A stretch of 64,000 bases of DNA from Rhyacichthys aspro (GCA_036850595.1 CM072160.1:5101773-5165772); one strand, 5' to 3'. Positions 24,054 through 35,420 are shown, numbered from the stretch's first letter. Translations and numbers: made by a program. The notes: generated by a model not told the origin, from the letters alone.

Positions 24054-24537
24054 CAGTGGTGTCAAACTCAAAAGTGGTGAGGGGCCACCGTAGTTAATAA
24101 GAATCCTTTCAGGGGCCGAAGATGGTGACATTTGGAAGCTTTTGTTAAATTTTGAATGTGAGAGTTCATCTTCATTTTAGTCTTACACAAGTTATCTTTT
24201 AACTTTAATTTCATCTGTTTATGGAAACTCTTTGTAGTTGGATTTCAGCAGGTTTTAGTTGGATTTACACAAGGTTATTTAGATTTGAATAGGTTTTAGT
24301 TGGACTTGAACAGGTTTTAGTCAGATCTGAACAGGCTTAAATTGGATTTGAACAGGTTTTAGTCAGATTTGAACATGTTTTAGTTGGACTTCAACAGGCT
24401 TTAGTTGAATTTGTAGCAAAAATCAAATTCATTAAAATCTAGTGCCAAAAATATAACTTTCCAAATGTATTGAAGGGCCACATAAAACACTGCAAAGGGC
24501 CGCATTTGGCCCCCGGGCCTTGAGTTTGACATGTGTG
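24054..24537 (+). mobile_element. Non-autonomous hAT-type transposon, copy 1
   Basis: A 484-bp element bounded by CAGTGGTGTCAAACTC on the left and by the complement of CACACATGTCAAACTC on the right, with a perfect 8-bp target duplication. GGGCC-rich subterminal DNA lies inside both ends (AGGGGCCACC at left, GGGCCGCATTTGGCCCCCGG at right). There is no transposase frame, so any movement relied on an enzyme supplied elsewhere. The centre (about 24230-24415) is a decayed tandem array of roughly nine units with the GGTTTTAGTTGG...GAACA pattern. The same family occurs inverted at 26152 and direct at 40855. Confidence 0.9.
24230..24415 (+). repeat. Decayed 21-bp minisatellite inside hAT copy 1
   Basis: About nine degenerate units recognisable by recurring AGGTTTTAGTTGGA and GGTTTTAGTCAGAT cores. 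Units vary in length and sequence, unlike the uniform arrays in copies 2 and 3, so this looks like either the oldest or the unexpanded state. Confidence 0.75.
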
Positions 24538-24545
24538 CACTAAAG
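24538..24545 (+). repeat. Target-site duplication, right, hAT copy 1
   Basis: CACTAAAG, identical to 24046-24053. Confidence 0.9.
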
Positions 24546-24571
24546 CAAGATATTGTTGATGCGACAGAATG

Positions 24572-24606
24572 TATGTGGCCCTTTGTGCAGGGATGAAGAT
24601 GCACAG
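24572..24606 (+). repeat. Short duplicated motif, second copy
   Basis: ATGTGGCCCTTTGTGCAGGG, then ATGAAGATG, nearly the same as 22858-22893 and lying just outside hAT copy 1 in the same orientation. Confidence 0.4.
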
Positions 24607-25199
24607 ACTGGATGATCAGAGATATTAGAGAGGGTTGATGAGAAAGGGGGACTAATTCTTATTTACGCAAGGTTATTACTGCTTTTAATGAGATGAATGT
24701 CGTCTATTTGTGTTAGTTCTAAATATATCATGTTATAGTTTAGGACTTGTTCAAATGTATCTTGAGTGAATCCGAGGTGTGCACAGGTCCTTAATGTGAA
24801 AAGATTTTTTTTCTTGTGCAAAAGATCAAGAAAAACACTGTGATACACAATGGATACTTAATTTAATGCACACTGTAGTGAAAGGGTATATGGAAGACAC
24901 CAAAAAAGTGAATGGATTATTTGCAGTGTAACAATTGTTTTACAAATTACATAATATGTTAAAATTTCCAGACTTTTGTGTCTCTTATATTGCTATGCAT
25001 TAAATAATGGAGCCTCACTGACAGAAAAACACATTCCTATTTTAGTGTCTTAAAAGAAAAATGATATTGAATCCTTTGAGGACTATGAATGACAGGTGTC
25101 AACAGAACAACTGGAGCTGGCCATTTGTGAAATAATACCCAAAGATCTTGTTGCAAAGTTCAAACTGAGCCTTGGCACATATTCTCTAAAGTAAATACC
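24607..25199. other. AT-rich spacer
   Basis: No supported feature. Confidence 0.55.
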
Positions 25200-25640
25200 A
25201 AAACAAATGGTGATAATTAATGTTAGTGTCGCGTTCTTGTCCCGAAAGCATTGCACTTCATTTACGTCTTACTTAACCACCGTCACAGTGTTGGTAATTG
25301 AGACACTCCTGTCATTACGTAACCACACAACACCATTAAGTAGCTGTAATTAAAAGCATTACAACAACCTTAAATGGCTTTAAAATGGGCGCACCCTCAG
25401 AGTCCATTTGTATTGTTCAGGAGACTAAGTCAAGTCTAATGTTCTTGTACTCAAATAGATTCACAGCCCCAGCCGTTGGTGCAATCCTCTGTAGAGATAA
25501 CCCCAATTACTGCTTCTTAACGCTCGCACACACGCCTCTAATGTAATGTGTGCAGGCTGAACGGACTGAGGAGATACAAGCCGGAGAATAAAGACGGTGA
25601 AGGGTGAGCCGAAGAGTCAAAGGAGACGTCCGTTTGAATT
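25200..25640. other. Candidate conserved non-coding element
   Basis: Contains GTGTTGGTAATTGAGACAC from about 25290, AGTAGCTGTAATTAAAAGC from about 25340 and AACCCCAATTACTGC from about 25499. It is balanced in composition with repeated TAATT cores and no open frame. Regulatory role is inferred. Confidence 0.3.
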
Positions 25641-26143
25641 AAAGTGGGGTCAGAGGTCAGAGAACGGGGAGAGCTGATGGTGTCACCAGAGACCTGAACT
25701 CAAACACAACCTTCATCCTCCAGTGTCTCTTTTTCCTCTTTCTTCCACTTTCTCTTGCTTTATCCTCTTTAAGTGTAACACAGGGTCTAAACTTATACTG
25801 GAAAACTTGGGTTCTTTTGTTTTGAGTCAAGAAAAGGAAAAGGAGAGTAACATTTCTCAGCCCTTTATGGATAAACATGAGAAATCTAAGAAATAGAGGT
25901 AACCCAGTTTAATAGAAGCATGTAGTAAATTAGTCAAAAATCAAGGTAGACATTTGTATTTTTTATTATTTTCTTGTCATAATTAGTGTCATATTATTTG
26001 TTTAAACTGCAGTATTCCTCTTTATTATTGTGTTGATATCCAGTCGTGGAAAATGATGCTTAAAACCACTGAGAAAACTGTCAAAACAAAAATACACTGT
26101 TCAAACTTCAGCCAACTCCTGCAAGGCTTTTATTTCATGGAGC
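25641..26143. other. Spacer, no gene seen
   Basis: The minus frame at 25657-25878 translates purine- and pyrimidine-biased DNA without a domain. Confidence 0.5.
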
Positions 26144-26151
26144 CACTAAGT
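26144..26151 (+). repeat. Target-site duplication, left, hAT copy 2
   Basis: CACTAAGT. The right-hand counterpart at 27118 reads CACAAGTC. The two align as CAC(T)AAGT with a one-base indel, so the duplication is imperfect. Confidence 0.6.
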
Positions 26152-27117
26152 CACACACGTCAAACTCAAGGCCCGGGGCCAAATGCGGCCCTTTGCAATG
26201 TTTTATGTGGCCCTTTAATACATTTAGAAGGTGATGTTTTTTGGACAGGATTTAATTGGATTTGAAACAGGTTTTAGATGCATCTGTTCAAATCCATCCA
26301 AAACCTGTTCAAATTCATCTAAAACCTGTTCAAATTCACCTAAAACCTGTTCAGATCCAACTAAAAACTGTTCAAATCAATCTAAAACCTGTTCAAATTC
26401 ACCTAAAACCTGTTCAGATCAAACTAAAACCTGTGCAGATCCAACTAAAACCTGTTCAAATCCATCTAAAACATGTTCAAATCCATCCAAAACCTGTTCA
26501 AATTCACCTAAAACCTGTTCAGATCAAAATAAAACCTGTGCAGATCCAACTAAAAACTGTTCAAATCAATCTAAAACCTGTTCAAATTCACCTAAAACCT
26601 GTTCAAATTCACCTAAAACCTGTTCAGATCAAACTAAAACCTGTTCAAATTCACCTAAAACCTGTTCAGATCAAACTAAAACCTGTGCAGATCCAACTAA
26701 AAACTGTTCAAATCCATCTAAAACCTGTTGAAATTCACCTAAAACCTGTTCAGATCCATCTAAAACCTGTTCAAATTCACCTAAAACCTGTTCAGATCCA
26801 ACTAAAACCTGTTCAGATCCAACTAAAACCTGTTCAAATCCATCTAAAACCTGTTCAAATTCACTTTAAACCTGTTCAGATCCAACTAAAACCTGTTCAG
26901 ATCCATCTAAAACCTGTTCAGATCCATCTAAAACCTGTTCCAATTCATCTAAAACCAGTTTCCAGAAAAGGAGGAAAATAATATTAAAGATAACTTTTAT
27001 AAGACTCAAATTCAGATGAAAATTTAATAAATGCTTCCAAGTGTGACCATCTTCGGGCCCTGAAATGATTTTTATGAACTATTGTGGCCCCTCACCACTT
27101 TGAGTTTGACACCATTG
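26152..27117 (-). mobile_element. Non-autonomous hAT-type transposon, copy 2, inverted
   Basis: A 966-bp element in the orientation opposite to copies 1 and 3. The left edge CACACACGTCAAACTCAAGG corresponds to the right end of copy 1. The right edge is the complement of CAATGGTGTCAAACTCAAAG. Subterminal GGGCC blocks match copy 1 (GGGCCACATAAAACATTGC on the minus strand). It is twice the length of copy 1 because of the internal minisatellite at 26289-26960. There is no transposase. Together with copy 1, about 1.6 kb away, it forms an inverted pair whose transcripts could fold into double-stranded RNA. Confidence 0.88.
26289..26960 (-). repeat. 21-bp minisatellite, exactly 32 units
   Basis: Thirty-two consecutive 21-bp units with no length change. 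On the plus strand a unit reads like CAAATTCACCTAAAACC followed by TGTT. Variants CAAATCCATC, CAGATCCAAC and CAGATCAAAC alternate. Variant order at units 1-6 recurs almost exactly at units 10-15, which points to a 9-unit (189-bp) block duplication. Because 21 is divisible by three, plus-strand frames stay open (166 and 241 codons) as heptapeptide repeats. I judge these to be artefacts. Confidence 0.95.
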
Positions 27118-27125
27118 CACAAGTC
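27118..27125 (+). repeat. Target-site duplication, right, hAT copy 2
   Basis: CACAAGTC, imperfect partner of 26144-26151. Confidence 0.55.
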
Positions 27126-28639
27126 CTGTGTTCAAAGCATCCTTCTCTCCATTCACCTTTGGCTCTGTGTGTAGCTCACACATTCAAAAGACAAATTGAT
27201 TGTTCAGGTTGTTCAACTGTAGCCAATGCGTGTTTAAAGAGCATGTACTCTTAGATCAAACACACACACATAAGCCGTCCACAGGAATAGCACATTGTAG
27301 TCCAGGCTGAGCTGGTTTTACAGCAACACACTTTATTAGAGATAGGATTATCTGGATGTGATTTTAAAGGTTAAGTTAGTTGTACACAGTGGGTCATGGT
27401 GCGGCCGTGTGCGTAAGAGTCTGTGTGAGGTTTGATGGAGATGAAAAAGCTACACATAGAAAATCAGTGGTAACAAGATATGGGAGAACAAAATCAATTC
27501 ACTTAAAGATGCAATATGGAGGATTTGTCAGAAAAGAGCTGCTGTAGAGTGGTGGTCTCTAACTCATTTCCACTGGAGCCAACGTTGGTACATGAAAAAT
27601 ATCGTGGGTCAGTGTTATTGACTTTTCACCAGTGGTACTTTTTTAATCTGAAAATAAAATGCTGAGATAAAATTTTACATAGAGCCTTAATACAAACCAT
27701 TTGCTCCGCGACACTTTTAATAATATCACATAGTGAGCCAGTGTTTAGTGATGCTAGTACTGCTATGCTTTTGTATGCTGCTTAAGCAAAATGACTTATA
27801 TTTCTACAAACAGCATGAAACTATTCAAGATCTAAACATTAGCAGGTATCTGAGATCTACTGAAAAAGTAATGTGAAAATACAAATCAAAAAAGAGTGAG
27901 AACCTGACATTATATTTATTATATTATGATATTTCCAGATTTACACTTTCTGCCATTAAACATTAGTCACATATTCAATAAAGTGAAAACCGAGGAATAA
28001 AAAGACTGATGGAGTTTTGTTGTTGATGAACTTAAACAAAAGCGTCTGAGCAGATTTATAGTTGATCAACTCTAGTCATTAACCTTACAAGAACAAGGTC
28101 ATGGATTTGTGCACCAACACTGTGCAGTAATGCTGGAGAAGCACTAAAGACTGATGCTGAGACTGAGCTGTCAGCTGAGGTGAATGAAGAATAAGCTGGT
28201 CTGCAGTGCTTTTGTTTCTATACAGAGTTGAGGAAAAACACTGCAGCAGAGCTAAGAGAGACTAGGAAAAACTTACAAGTGACAGATAGAAATGAACTTG
28301 AATCACATGTTCCTCTCTTCCTTTTTGTAAATCTTAAGGTGTATCACACATTTTTAAGAACCTGTGTTGCAGTTGAATGAGAAGCAGTTATTATGGAGGT
28401 GTATATCCTGCTAAAAAACTTTCTATTTGGACAGAAACCAGAAAAAAAGCTATTATGTGCACGGTCTCTGCTTTAATCCCAGAATCCACCCGAGTACGTG
28501 TCTATTTTTTGGCCCCACTTTAAATGTTTTCCACAGTTAATTAATCCTCCCCAACCTATAGTGACATTGTATCAGTGGAAAAATAATGAAACAACTCTGC
28601 ATAAAACAACAATATAATGCTTCATAAAGTCCAAACAAA
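27126..28639. other. Spacer with a repeat fragment
   Basis: Mostly AT-rich. A recurrent motif lies at 27503-27528. A patch near 27548-27590 (AGTGGTGGTCTCTAACTC) is reminiscent of a decayed transposon end, but I cannot place its partner. Confidence 0.5.
27503..27528 (+). repeat. Copy of recurrent TTAAAG-type repeat end motif
   Basis: TTAAAGATGCAATATGGAGG followed by ATTTGT. It belongs with the sites at 8601, 14893 and 58621. Confidence 0.4.
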
Positions 28640-28900
28640 ACCTGGCGCTGTGACAAAGATGCGTGTTGCTTTCCGCTGTCATATCTATTTAGTGCTTACA
28701 ACAAGCAGCCAGTGACTCTGTGCCCTTATGAATGAACACAGTCTGACGTTTGACCTGTTCGCCCGCATGTGTTGGTGCTAATTACTTTTGCACCGCTTTA
28801 CATGATTAAAGGAAAGGACAGTTTCTAGCTGCTGTGACCATCACTTTTATCGTTTACAAGATGAAGCTGGAAGGGACTGTTTACATTCACTTAAAGGCAG
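28640..28900. other. Candidate conserved non-coding element
   Basis: Contains ACAAGCAGCCAGTGACTCTG from 28700, GTTTGACCTGTTCGCCCGC from about 28748 and GGTGCTAATTACTTTTGCAC from about 28774. Balanced, with a TAATTA core and no frame. Inferred only. Confidence 0.3.
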
Positions 28901-31259
28901 CGTGGTATTTTCATAAAAGCACATGTTGCAGCTAAGGTGGTACCCAATAAAAGAAATAGTCTTTCACTATTGGCATTTGCATAATACTGTGGAAAGTGAT
29001 GTATTTTGGTACATAAATCTGAACATGAGGGGCCACTTTAATGAGTTCACATTACAAAAAAAACTCAAGTAAACGTTTTAGCAGGAAGTGTCATCTTTAT
29101 TTAAAGTCTATTAATCAACTGTTATCCAATTTTTTTCCTGCTACAAATTAAAGTAACATGTGCGACTGCCAGAAAAATAAATTTGAGCATATTCTGTACT
29201 AACACAGCTCTGCTAGGGTCCAGTGTGTTGACCTATTTCTGCCCCTTGTGTTTAAGTCCCCTAAAGCGCATCACTCATCGGTTGCAATAGGTCCTCTACT
29301 CTTTGTTTTATCTCCAGACAACACTGAATCAGCCAATTCAAATCGAGTGCCGTAGATCCTTGTTTTCAACCCCGATCAAAACCCTCACATTAGAGAATCC
29401 ATTCAGGTCTGATGATGGTAGAAAGGATACCACACCATCTTTTGTCCAGAAGTTTGGTCAGTATTGTAGTTCCAACACACTATAGACTCGTGGATCGATA
29501 ACAAGAAATGTTCTTCTGGATTTTCGCCTTGCTCTGCGAAAAAAAATGTGCTGAATCTGGCAATTTTCAAGTATTTTTTGATTTCTTCAGACAACCGCAT
29601 CACTTGAATTAAAATCAATTCAAATATATACAGAGAAACCTGACCCAATGAAAAGTACGTATAAACACTTTGTAGTATACATCGTCCACCTCTGCTTAAA
29701 AGCGTGGAGTTTATAATTCAAGCCAACAAGAAAGAAAAAGGTACAATCAGTAGTGTGCAATAGTCTAAAGGTTAACTTGTCTTCTGATGGTATTTCTGAT
29801 GATGTTTACAGCAATTTTAGTGCAGTACAAAGGTTAGACGGCTGTTAGAGTGCAATAATCACAGGTGGTAATCTACCTATAAAGCATGCAATATGACAAA
29901 AGGATACTTGCATTAAATATAGAAAAAAGGGGACCTATAACAGCTATCTTTAAATAGTGCAAGCCAAGGATTTTCTCTCTAGGCCAGTTATTGAACTTGA
30001 GAATGAAACCATTAGAACGATTCACACTCATGAAACATAAAGGATTATTTTCTGCATTTCTAACTGATCCGAAGAAATGCAACTGGATAAAATGAGTTCA
30101 AGTGACAGATCCTGTGAATCCAAATGACCAGAAATAAGAAATAAGAAAAGGAAAACTTCCCTCTTTGTACTAAGCCTAGTCTTGCGACCCAAAGTCAAAG
30201 AGGGCTGCTGTTTCATTTAGATGCAGATTTAGTTAATGGTGCACGTCCTACCATCTTTCTCTAACTTGTTGACATGTGAGTTTTCATTTTACTTGCTGAC
30301 AAATATTGGAAAGGTAAAAAGAACACGTCGACTCCTCCCTGTATTTAATTCATTGGGGAATTTTAGAGTAACTCTTGATGCAATCCATAAACAGTGATGC
30401 TGATAAAATGCTAGACAATGACGAATAACGATGTCTGTGTAGTTAACAAAGGGAAAAAAGCAGCAAATATGCAAAGACTTAAGCTTTTAACACCTCTCAA
30501 TACACACAAAGATGAATATTTAGGGCCAGGTCTAATGTGGGAAGTCTTATTTCTAGACAACGTGGGTTTTTACTAATTGCAGTACCAAAAGTGGCACACA
30601 GAGGGGGCTATTTTTTTCCATCTGTACACAACCAACACTCAAAATCTGCCATTACAGATGCTGAGTAACTCTTAAAGTGCATCTACTGTTTCTATTTTGA
30701 GTCTGTGGTGATGAAATAATTGGAAAATACCGTAAAACCAAGCAGATTAGTGAATAATTAACCTTCCTTCATCAGCGTTGACAACTGGAGCACAACCCTT
30801 TCTATCAGCGTGAGTTATTAATGTGATGCATCTCGGATTATTTAAATCATTGCTAAGACTTCTGCATGGGATTCTGAGCAGCAGCTTTTACATTTTCATT
30901 TTTTTTCTGAATGACTGAGAAGTAGTCACCATTCAAAGCCTTAAATCATGTTTCACTGTGGCCTCTCATTCTACAAAACCTTTCCCTCGAACCAGATTTG
31001 AGCTGCGCTGCCTTCGAGCCATGTCAACAAATCAAAGCTTTAGCCACCGAACTATGGACAATGTTATGAAATGGTTTGTGCTGCATGTGGACTTGTACCA
31101 GCTAAACTCAAGGATCTTTCCCCAAAGCGTCATGTTTACATCAAATTGTGCTGCTTAAAAAGAATAAACAATAAATAAATCCACCAAACGCTGAATAATT
31201 ATTTAGTTTTAACCTGTTTTTTTTCTTAATGATGCAAAATACGTCCTCACAAGTCCAAT
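28901..31259. other. AT-rich spacer
   Basis: No supported exon. Frames at 29303, 29403, 29873, 30028, 30289 and 30958 are short and without domains. There are T/A runs and no delimited repeats. Confidence 0.55.
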
Positions 31260-31600
31260 GTCCTATCATTTTGTCCTAAAAATGCTGTGAGCCTGTGTTC
31301 ATGAAGGCGCCGGCAAAGAAATTCAAACCCAACCCTCCTTCTCCACTCTTCCCAGATCAGCCTGAGTCTTGCTGCTCAGGGCGACTGGCGGTGGTAATTG
31401 CACAACAGGATTAAAGGCAGAAGCGGTTTCAGAGGTAGAGCTTTTGGTAAAAGACCGTCCTCGATTAGGAGCCTCCTGTGCGGCCGCCACAATGGCCCGT
31501 GGCTTGTGGGTGCTTCCTGACAAACTGGCCTGTCCTTATTGATGACAGTGATTGATCACAGCCTGCGGGAAGCTATGAGCAATAAAGTTATTTCTAATTG
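31260..31600. other. Candidate conserved non-coding element with MEIS/PBX-like site
   Basis: Contains CATGAAGGCGCCGGCAAAG from 31301, GGTGGTAATTGCACAACAGG from 31391, GCGGCCGCCACAATGGCCCG from about 31481 and ATTGATGACAGTGATTGATC from about 31539. The last has TGACAG directly followed by TGATTGAT, the adjoining words bound by MEIS and PBX/HOX proteins. ACAATGG is a SOX-type core. The minus-strand frame at 31323-31523 has no domain. Good composition for a regulatory element, but conservation is untested. Confidence 0.35.
31543..31556 (+). promoter_or_regulatory. MEIS/PBX-HOX-like composite site
   Basis: TGACAGTGATTGAT combines a MEIS hexamer and a PBX/HOX octamer without overlap. Such juxtaposition is common in developmental enhancers, but the match may be chance. 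Confidence 0.3.
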
Positions 31601-33089
31601 AAAGTTCACACAGTGGCACAGGCTGCACACACAAATCTCAGAGGCTTCTTAATAGTCCATTCCTTTCTCATCCTGATCCCAGAAGTATTGTCACTGCCCA
31701 TCTCATCCTCGACTAAAAGAAACTAACTCAAAGTGAACCAAAGCGTACTTTTTATAGACCTCAGTATTAACCATACTTATTGGATTCCATTGTGTCAAAG
31801 TGTAATTTATATGCTTTTTCTCAATGGGATAAAGGCTGGAGTGGTGGATAGGACAAAAAAAAACAACTCTCATGAAGGAACTGAGTATTTCTCTCACAAA
31901 AAAACCCAAAACAAAACAAAAAACTCTCTCTCAAGCTCTCAAGACTGGGGATCTACTCCGGAAAATAGAGAATTAATACAGCAATATTTAAACAATGGTG
32001 TAAAACCCTATAAATTTGTAGTACACAGCTGAACAAACAGAACATGGCAGTCATACTTTGCTTTAAATTTGGCTCAATCTCCAAAATAACTCTTTCCATT
32101 TGTTTATCTTGAGCCCAAAGGAAGGCAGAAGAACGTCTAGTACTTCCTGTTTCAGCCCAAAGAAGACACATTAAACCCAGAGAGGACAAACATTCTTATT
32201 TCTTAAATATACGATATGCTTTTTTTTAGGTGAACTCATTACCTGACCCATTTTCACTGGGGATGTTCATGTCCCAACAGCTCCATGGCTGCTCACATGA
32301 CGTTAAAAGGAGGAGATTGTGGTGTTAAATTGGAACTGTAGTTATCACCAGAGGCAAAAACTAAACAATGCACCTTAAGAGAATGATTGACTAAAGAACA
32401 ATGAGTTTTGGTTTCATTGGGAATGTATGTATGACATTACTGTAAAAATAAAAGGCTCTCTAACCATCCGCCCTGCTCTTATTTCAGTGGGGACTGGACA
32501 TAGTTTGCGAGTGTAAGTGCAGATCAAGAGGCTCAAAGACAGTAAAGCAGAAAGAACTTTGGGTCGACTGGCTCAAAGCCGACAAAATCAATAGAAAGAG
32601 GAGAGTCAGAGTCTCGCCGGCTCCCCCCAGTGTAGCGTCTCCAACACTAGATGGAATCTGTCCTCACATCCATGTTCATTTAATTATATTTCTCTTGCTG
32701 TGCTGTTTATTCAATTGCTAAACTCTCTTTCTTAGACTTCTACTTTGTTTGAAACCCAGTAGACACATTTTGTTTTCTGTCCAGCTTGTTTTTCCCTCCC
32801 TTTGGCTGTTACTCATTCCTCCCATCTGTCTCTCTCCCACCTGCTATACCCTCCCCTGTATCCTTTCTTCCATACAGAGTAGATGTTGTGCGAGCGTGTT
32901 CGACTGGCTACACCATTAATTACTCCCACAGTGCACGAAGCTTCTCGGTTACGGGTGGGGTTGAACGGATGGGTGCGAGCACTCGGAGACAACCTTTGGG
33001 GACAGAAAGCAGCTCTGCAACTTGACAGTTCAGACATTTTAATCGCAAGGCAGCTGCAAATACGCTAACAGTGCAGGAGCGTGGACAGT
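31601..33089. other. Spacer, no gene seen
   Basis: AT-rich to mixed. At 32361-32379 the minus strand carries the recurrent motif (TCTTAAGGTGCATTGTTTAG). Around 32880-33010 three overlapping frames are open on both strands with no domain, indicating chance. Confidence 0.5.
32361..32380 (-). repeat. Copy of recurrent TTAAAG-type repeat end motif, minus strand
   Basis: Read on the minus strand, TCTTAAGGTGCATTGTTTAG matches the pattern of the other copies. Confidence 0.35.
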
Positions 33090-33720
33090 TTGTCAACCTG
33101 CTGCGATGGATAAGGTGCTAGCTCTATGAAGAATGAGCATTGAAATTATGCAAAGAAAACATAATGGAGACGAAATGGCAGCAGGAACGCGAGAGTGCTA
33201 AATGAAAGGTGGATTTATTTCGTAAAGGTAAATAAATGTAGCTCTCTGCAGTCGGTAAGAACTGTATATATTGTTGTGCTTGACAGTGGATCAAACACTA
33301 GGCTATTAAGAACACCTTTAGCTGACGGTGTGTGTGGAGGGTGGAGGGTGGGGTGAAAGAGAACTACCTCATAGAGCAGCCAACAGCCAACTCAGTCGAA
33401 ATGGCTCTTTGGGGAATTACTAAAGCGGAGCAATCGATTTCAACAATGGATGACTTAAAGAATGAAAAAAAAAAAAAAAAAACACCAAAAAGACCAGTGT
33501 CCTTTCCATAGCCATTTCCGTTGAAACTATTAGCCAGTTCCCCTCTCTCGTTTGCCAGGAAAGCACTGCGTAACAGGGCTAAAAGGACTTCACCGATCTG
33601 CTCCGGATTTAATGACGGAAACTGGCCTCGGAATATCCTTTTAAACCCAATTAAAGGTGCGCACAGACGTCTTCTTAAATACAACCATCTAAATGGGTGG
33701 GAGCAACCGTTCTCATCCTT
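33090..33720. other. Candidate conserved non-coding segment with poly(A) run
   Basis: Contains AATGGCTCTTTGGGGAATTA near 33400 and AGCGGAGCAATCGATTTCAA near 33425, with an ATCGAT core of the CUX/ONECUT type. After an 18-base A run at 33465-33482 come CTCCGGATTTAATGACGG near 33600 and CCCAATTAAAGGTGCGCAC near 33647. A minus frame of 106 codons and a plus frame of 71 codons overlap with no domain. Two separate elements may lie either side of the A run. Confidence 0.3.
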
Positions 33721-34479
33721 GGTTACTGGTCACTGACATAGCACACTCAACTCATATGAATTTATGCTTATATTTTTCTCAAGTTACATGATGATTTCTG
33801 TTCAAATATAATCAGATTTCATTTCTCTTTTGTGGTATCTCAAAGCCAACTAAATTAAATCTGAATCTGTGCAGCATGTCAATATGTAAGTAGTATATCC
33901 TCTTACTCAAAATTATATTTCTGTTATATAAACTATTATTCACCTCTTACATATACTAGTAACCTTTTACCAATACCACTGTAAAGGATTAATTGTTAAT
34001 TTTAGTATATTTAAAGAAATGACTGAACACTTTCCCATCACCTCATTTAGAAATACTCACACTGCACTGGTTCTTGTTGAAATAAACAATGGTTTATGCC
34101 CTATCCATCGCAAAAATGTGCCTCTTTAAACTTAAATATCCACAGAAACTGGGTTGATTAAAAAATAAACAGGGATTTAGCGGAGGCCATTTTGATGTGT
34201 TTTCGATCAAACGAGTTTCAGCTTTTAAATGAATTCAACTTTTCAACACAAGATGATGAGTGAGACATCAGTCCCATTCACACTTAGTCAGTTTTGATGC
34301 CCGAGCTCGTGTCAGTGCTGGTTAATCAGAGTATATTTACATGGTTAGAAGAAACAATTAGCTCATGTCAGTCTACAAGTCAAACTCCGAGAAACATTCT
34401 GGGCTCATTAGAGTAAAGATGTTTAGCAGATTGTTTCTAAATGAGTTATCTTGAAACGTAATAGCAATAATCATCAGTG
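33721..34479. other. AT-rich spacer
   Basis: No feature seen. Confidence 0.55.
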
Positions 34480-35120
34480 ATGTTTAAAGGGCTAAAGTCA
34501 GGCCTGAAAAGTAATTAGTGTTGCGATTTGTAACGATCTATTTTCATCCAAAAAGCTTCTGCTATTAACAGAAGTAATGATAATCTACTATTTCCAAAAC
34601 CCATGTCTGGCCTAAATCCTTTCCTTCCTTCACTGAGCAGCCCCGCTAGCTCTTCATGCGTATCTCCAACCAGTTTTGTACTTTCCTCATGTGCGAGGTC
34701 AAACCCGATCAATTAGGTACTTATTTCTGCTTGGTCAAGCAATTTGGATTTTAATCTCATGGCTGTTATCTCCAAATCCACTTTATGAAGTATGGAGAGA
34801 GGCAGCCAGTGGAACGCATATTTCACCAACTATGGAGACGTTCACAAAGCGCACTGACCACAGCTGCCCCGTAGAGAATTTCACTGTAATGGGTCAGTGG
34901 ACAGATGCAATGATAATTCTCTGTTAATTTGTTTGTAATAAAAGGAGAGGCATGAAAGAGAGCATCAGAACTTCATCTTTTCGATAACTGCCTCTGCTTT
35001 ATTATGGGGTTACTCTGGAGATGGGGTAAGATGCTTAAGATGAGAGAACAATTAGTGTCACAAACAATTATTGTGTTATTCTCTGATGTTCCACAGAGGC
35101 CATTAATCCATTCATATCAG
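34480..35120. other. Candidate conserved non-coding element
   Basis: A long balanced stretch with GAAGTAATGATAATCTAC near 34571, AACCCGATCAATTAGGTAC near 34703, GGATTTTAATCTCATGGC near 34746, GCAATGATAATTCTCTGTTA near 34907 and TTTTCGATAACTGCC near 34978. Many TAAT cores and repeated ATGATAAT words occur. Overlapping short frames on both strands carry no domain. It is among the better enhancer-like stretches in the window by texture. Confidence 0.35.
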
Positions 35121-35420
35121 TTTAGCGTGTGTAGAAAAGAGGATCTGGTGTCGTCAACAGTGTTCAGGCAAACAGTCGGAGTACACATGCCAGAAACAGA
35201 GAAGTTCTCATTATGACATTAATGACGGTGCATGAGGCATTTTTTAAATAATCCAGTCCCACAAGAACACACTGCATTTCTACAAATCACTAATACATGA
35301 GTCACTCGGGAAATCGAGATTTTAGAGGACAAGTACAACTCAAATACATCACTCAGAACAAACTCAGGGTGTGTTTGTGATGTGAGCTTTATAAAGACCA
35401 CCTAAAATAACTTAATAGTG
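35121..35420. other. Spacer, no gene seen
   Basis: No supported feature. Confidence 0.5.

Noticed and set aside
26231..26981. Repetitive protein of 166 or 241 residues
   Set aside because: The frames coincide with the 21-bp minisatellite inside a hAT element. Two plus-strand frames are open at once, as expected from a unit divisible by three with no stop triplet.
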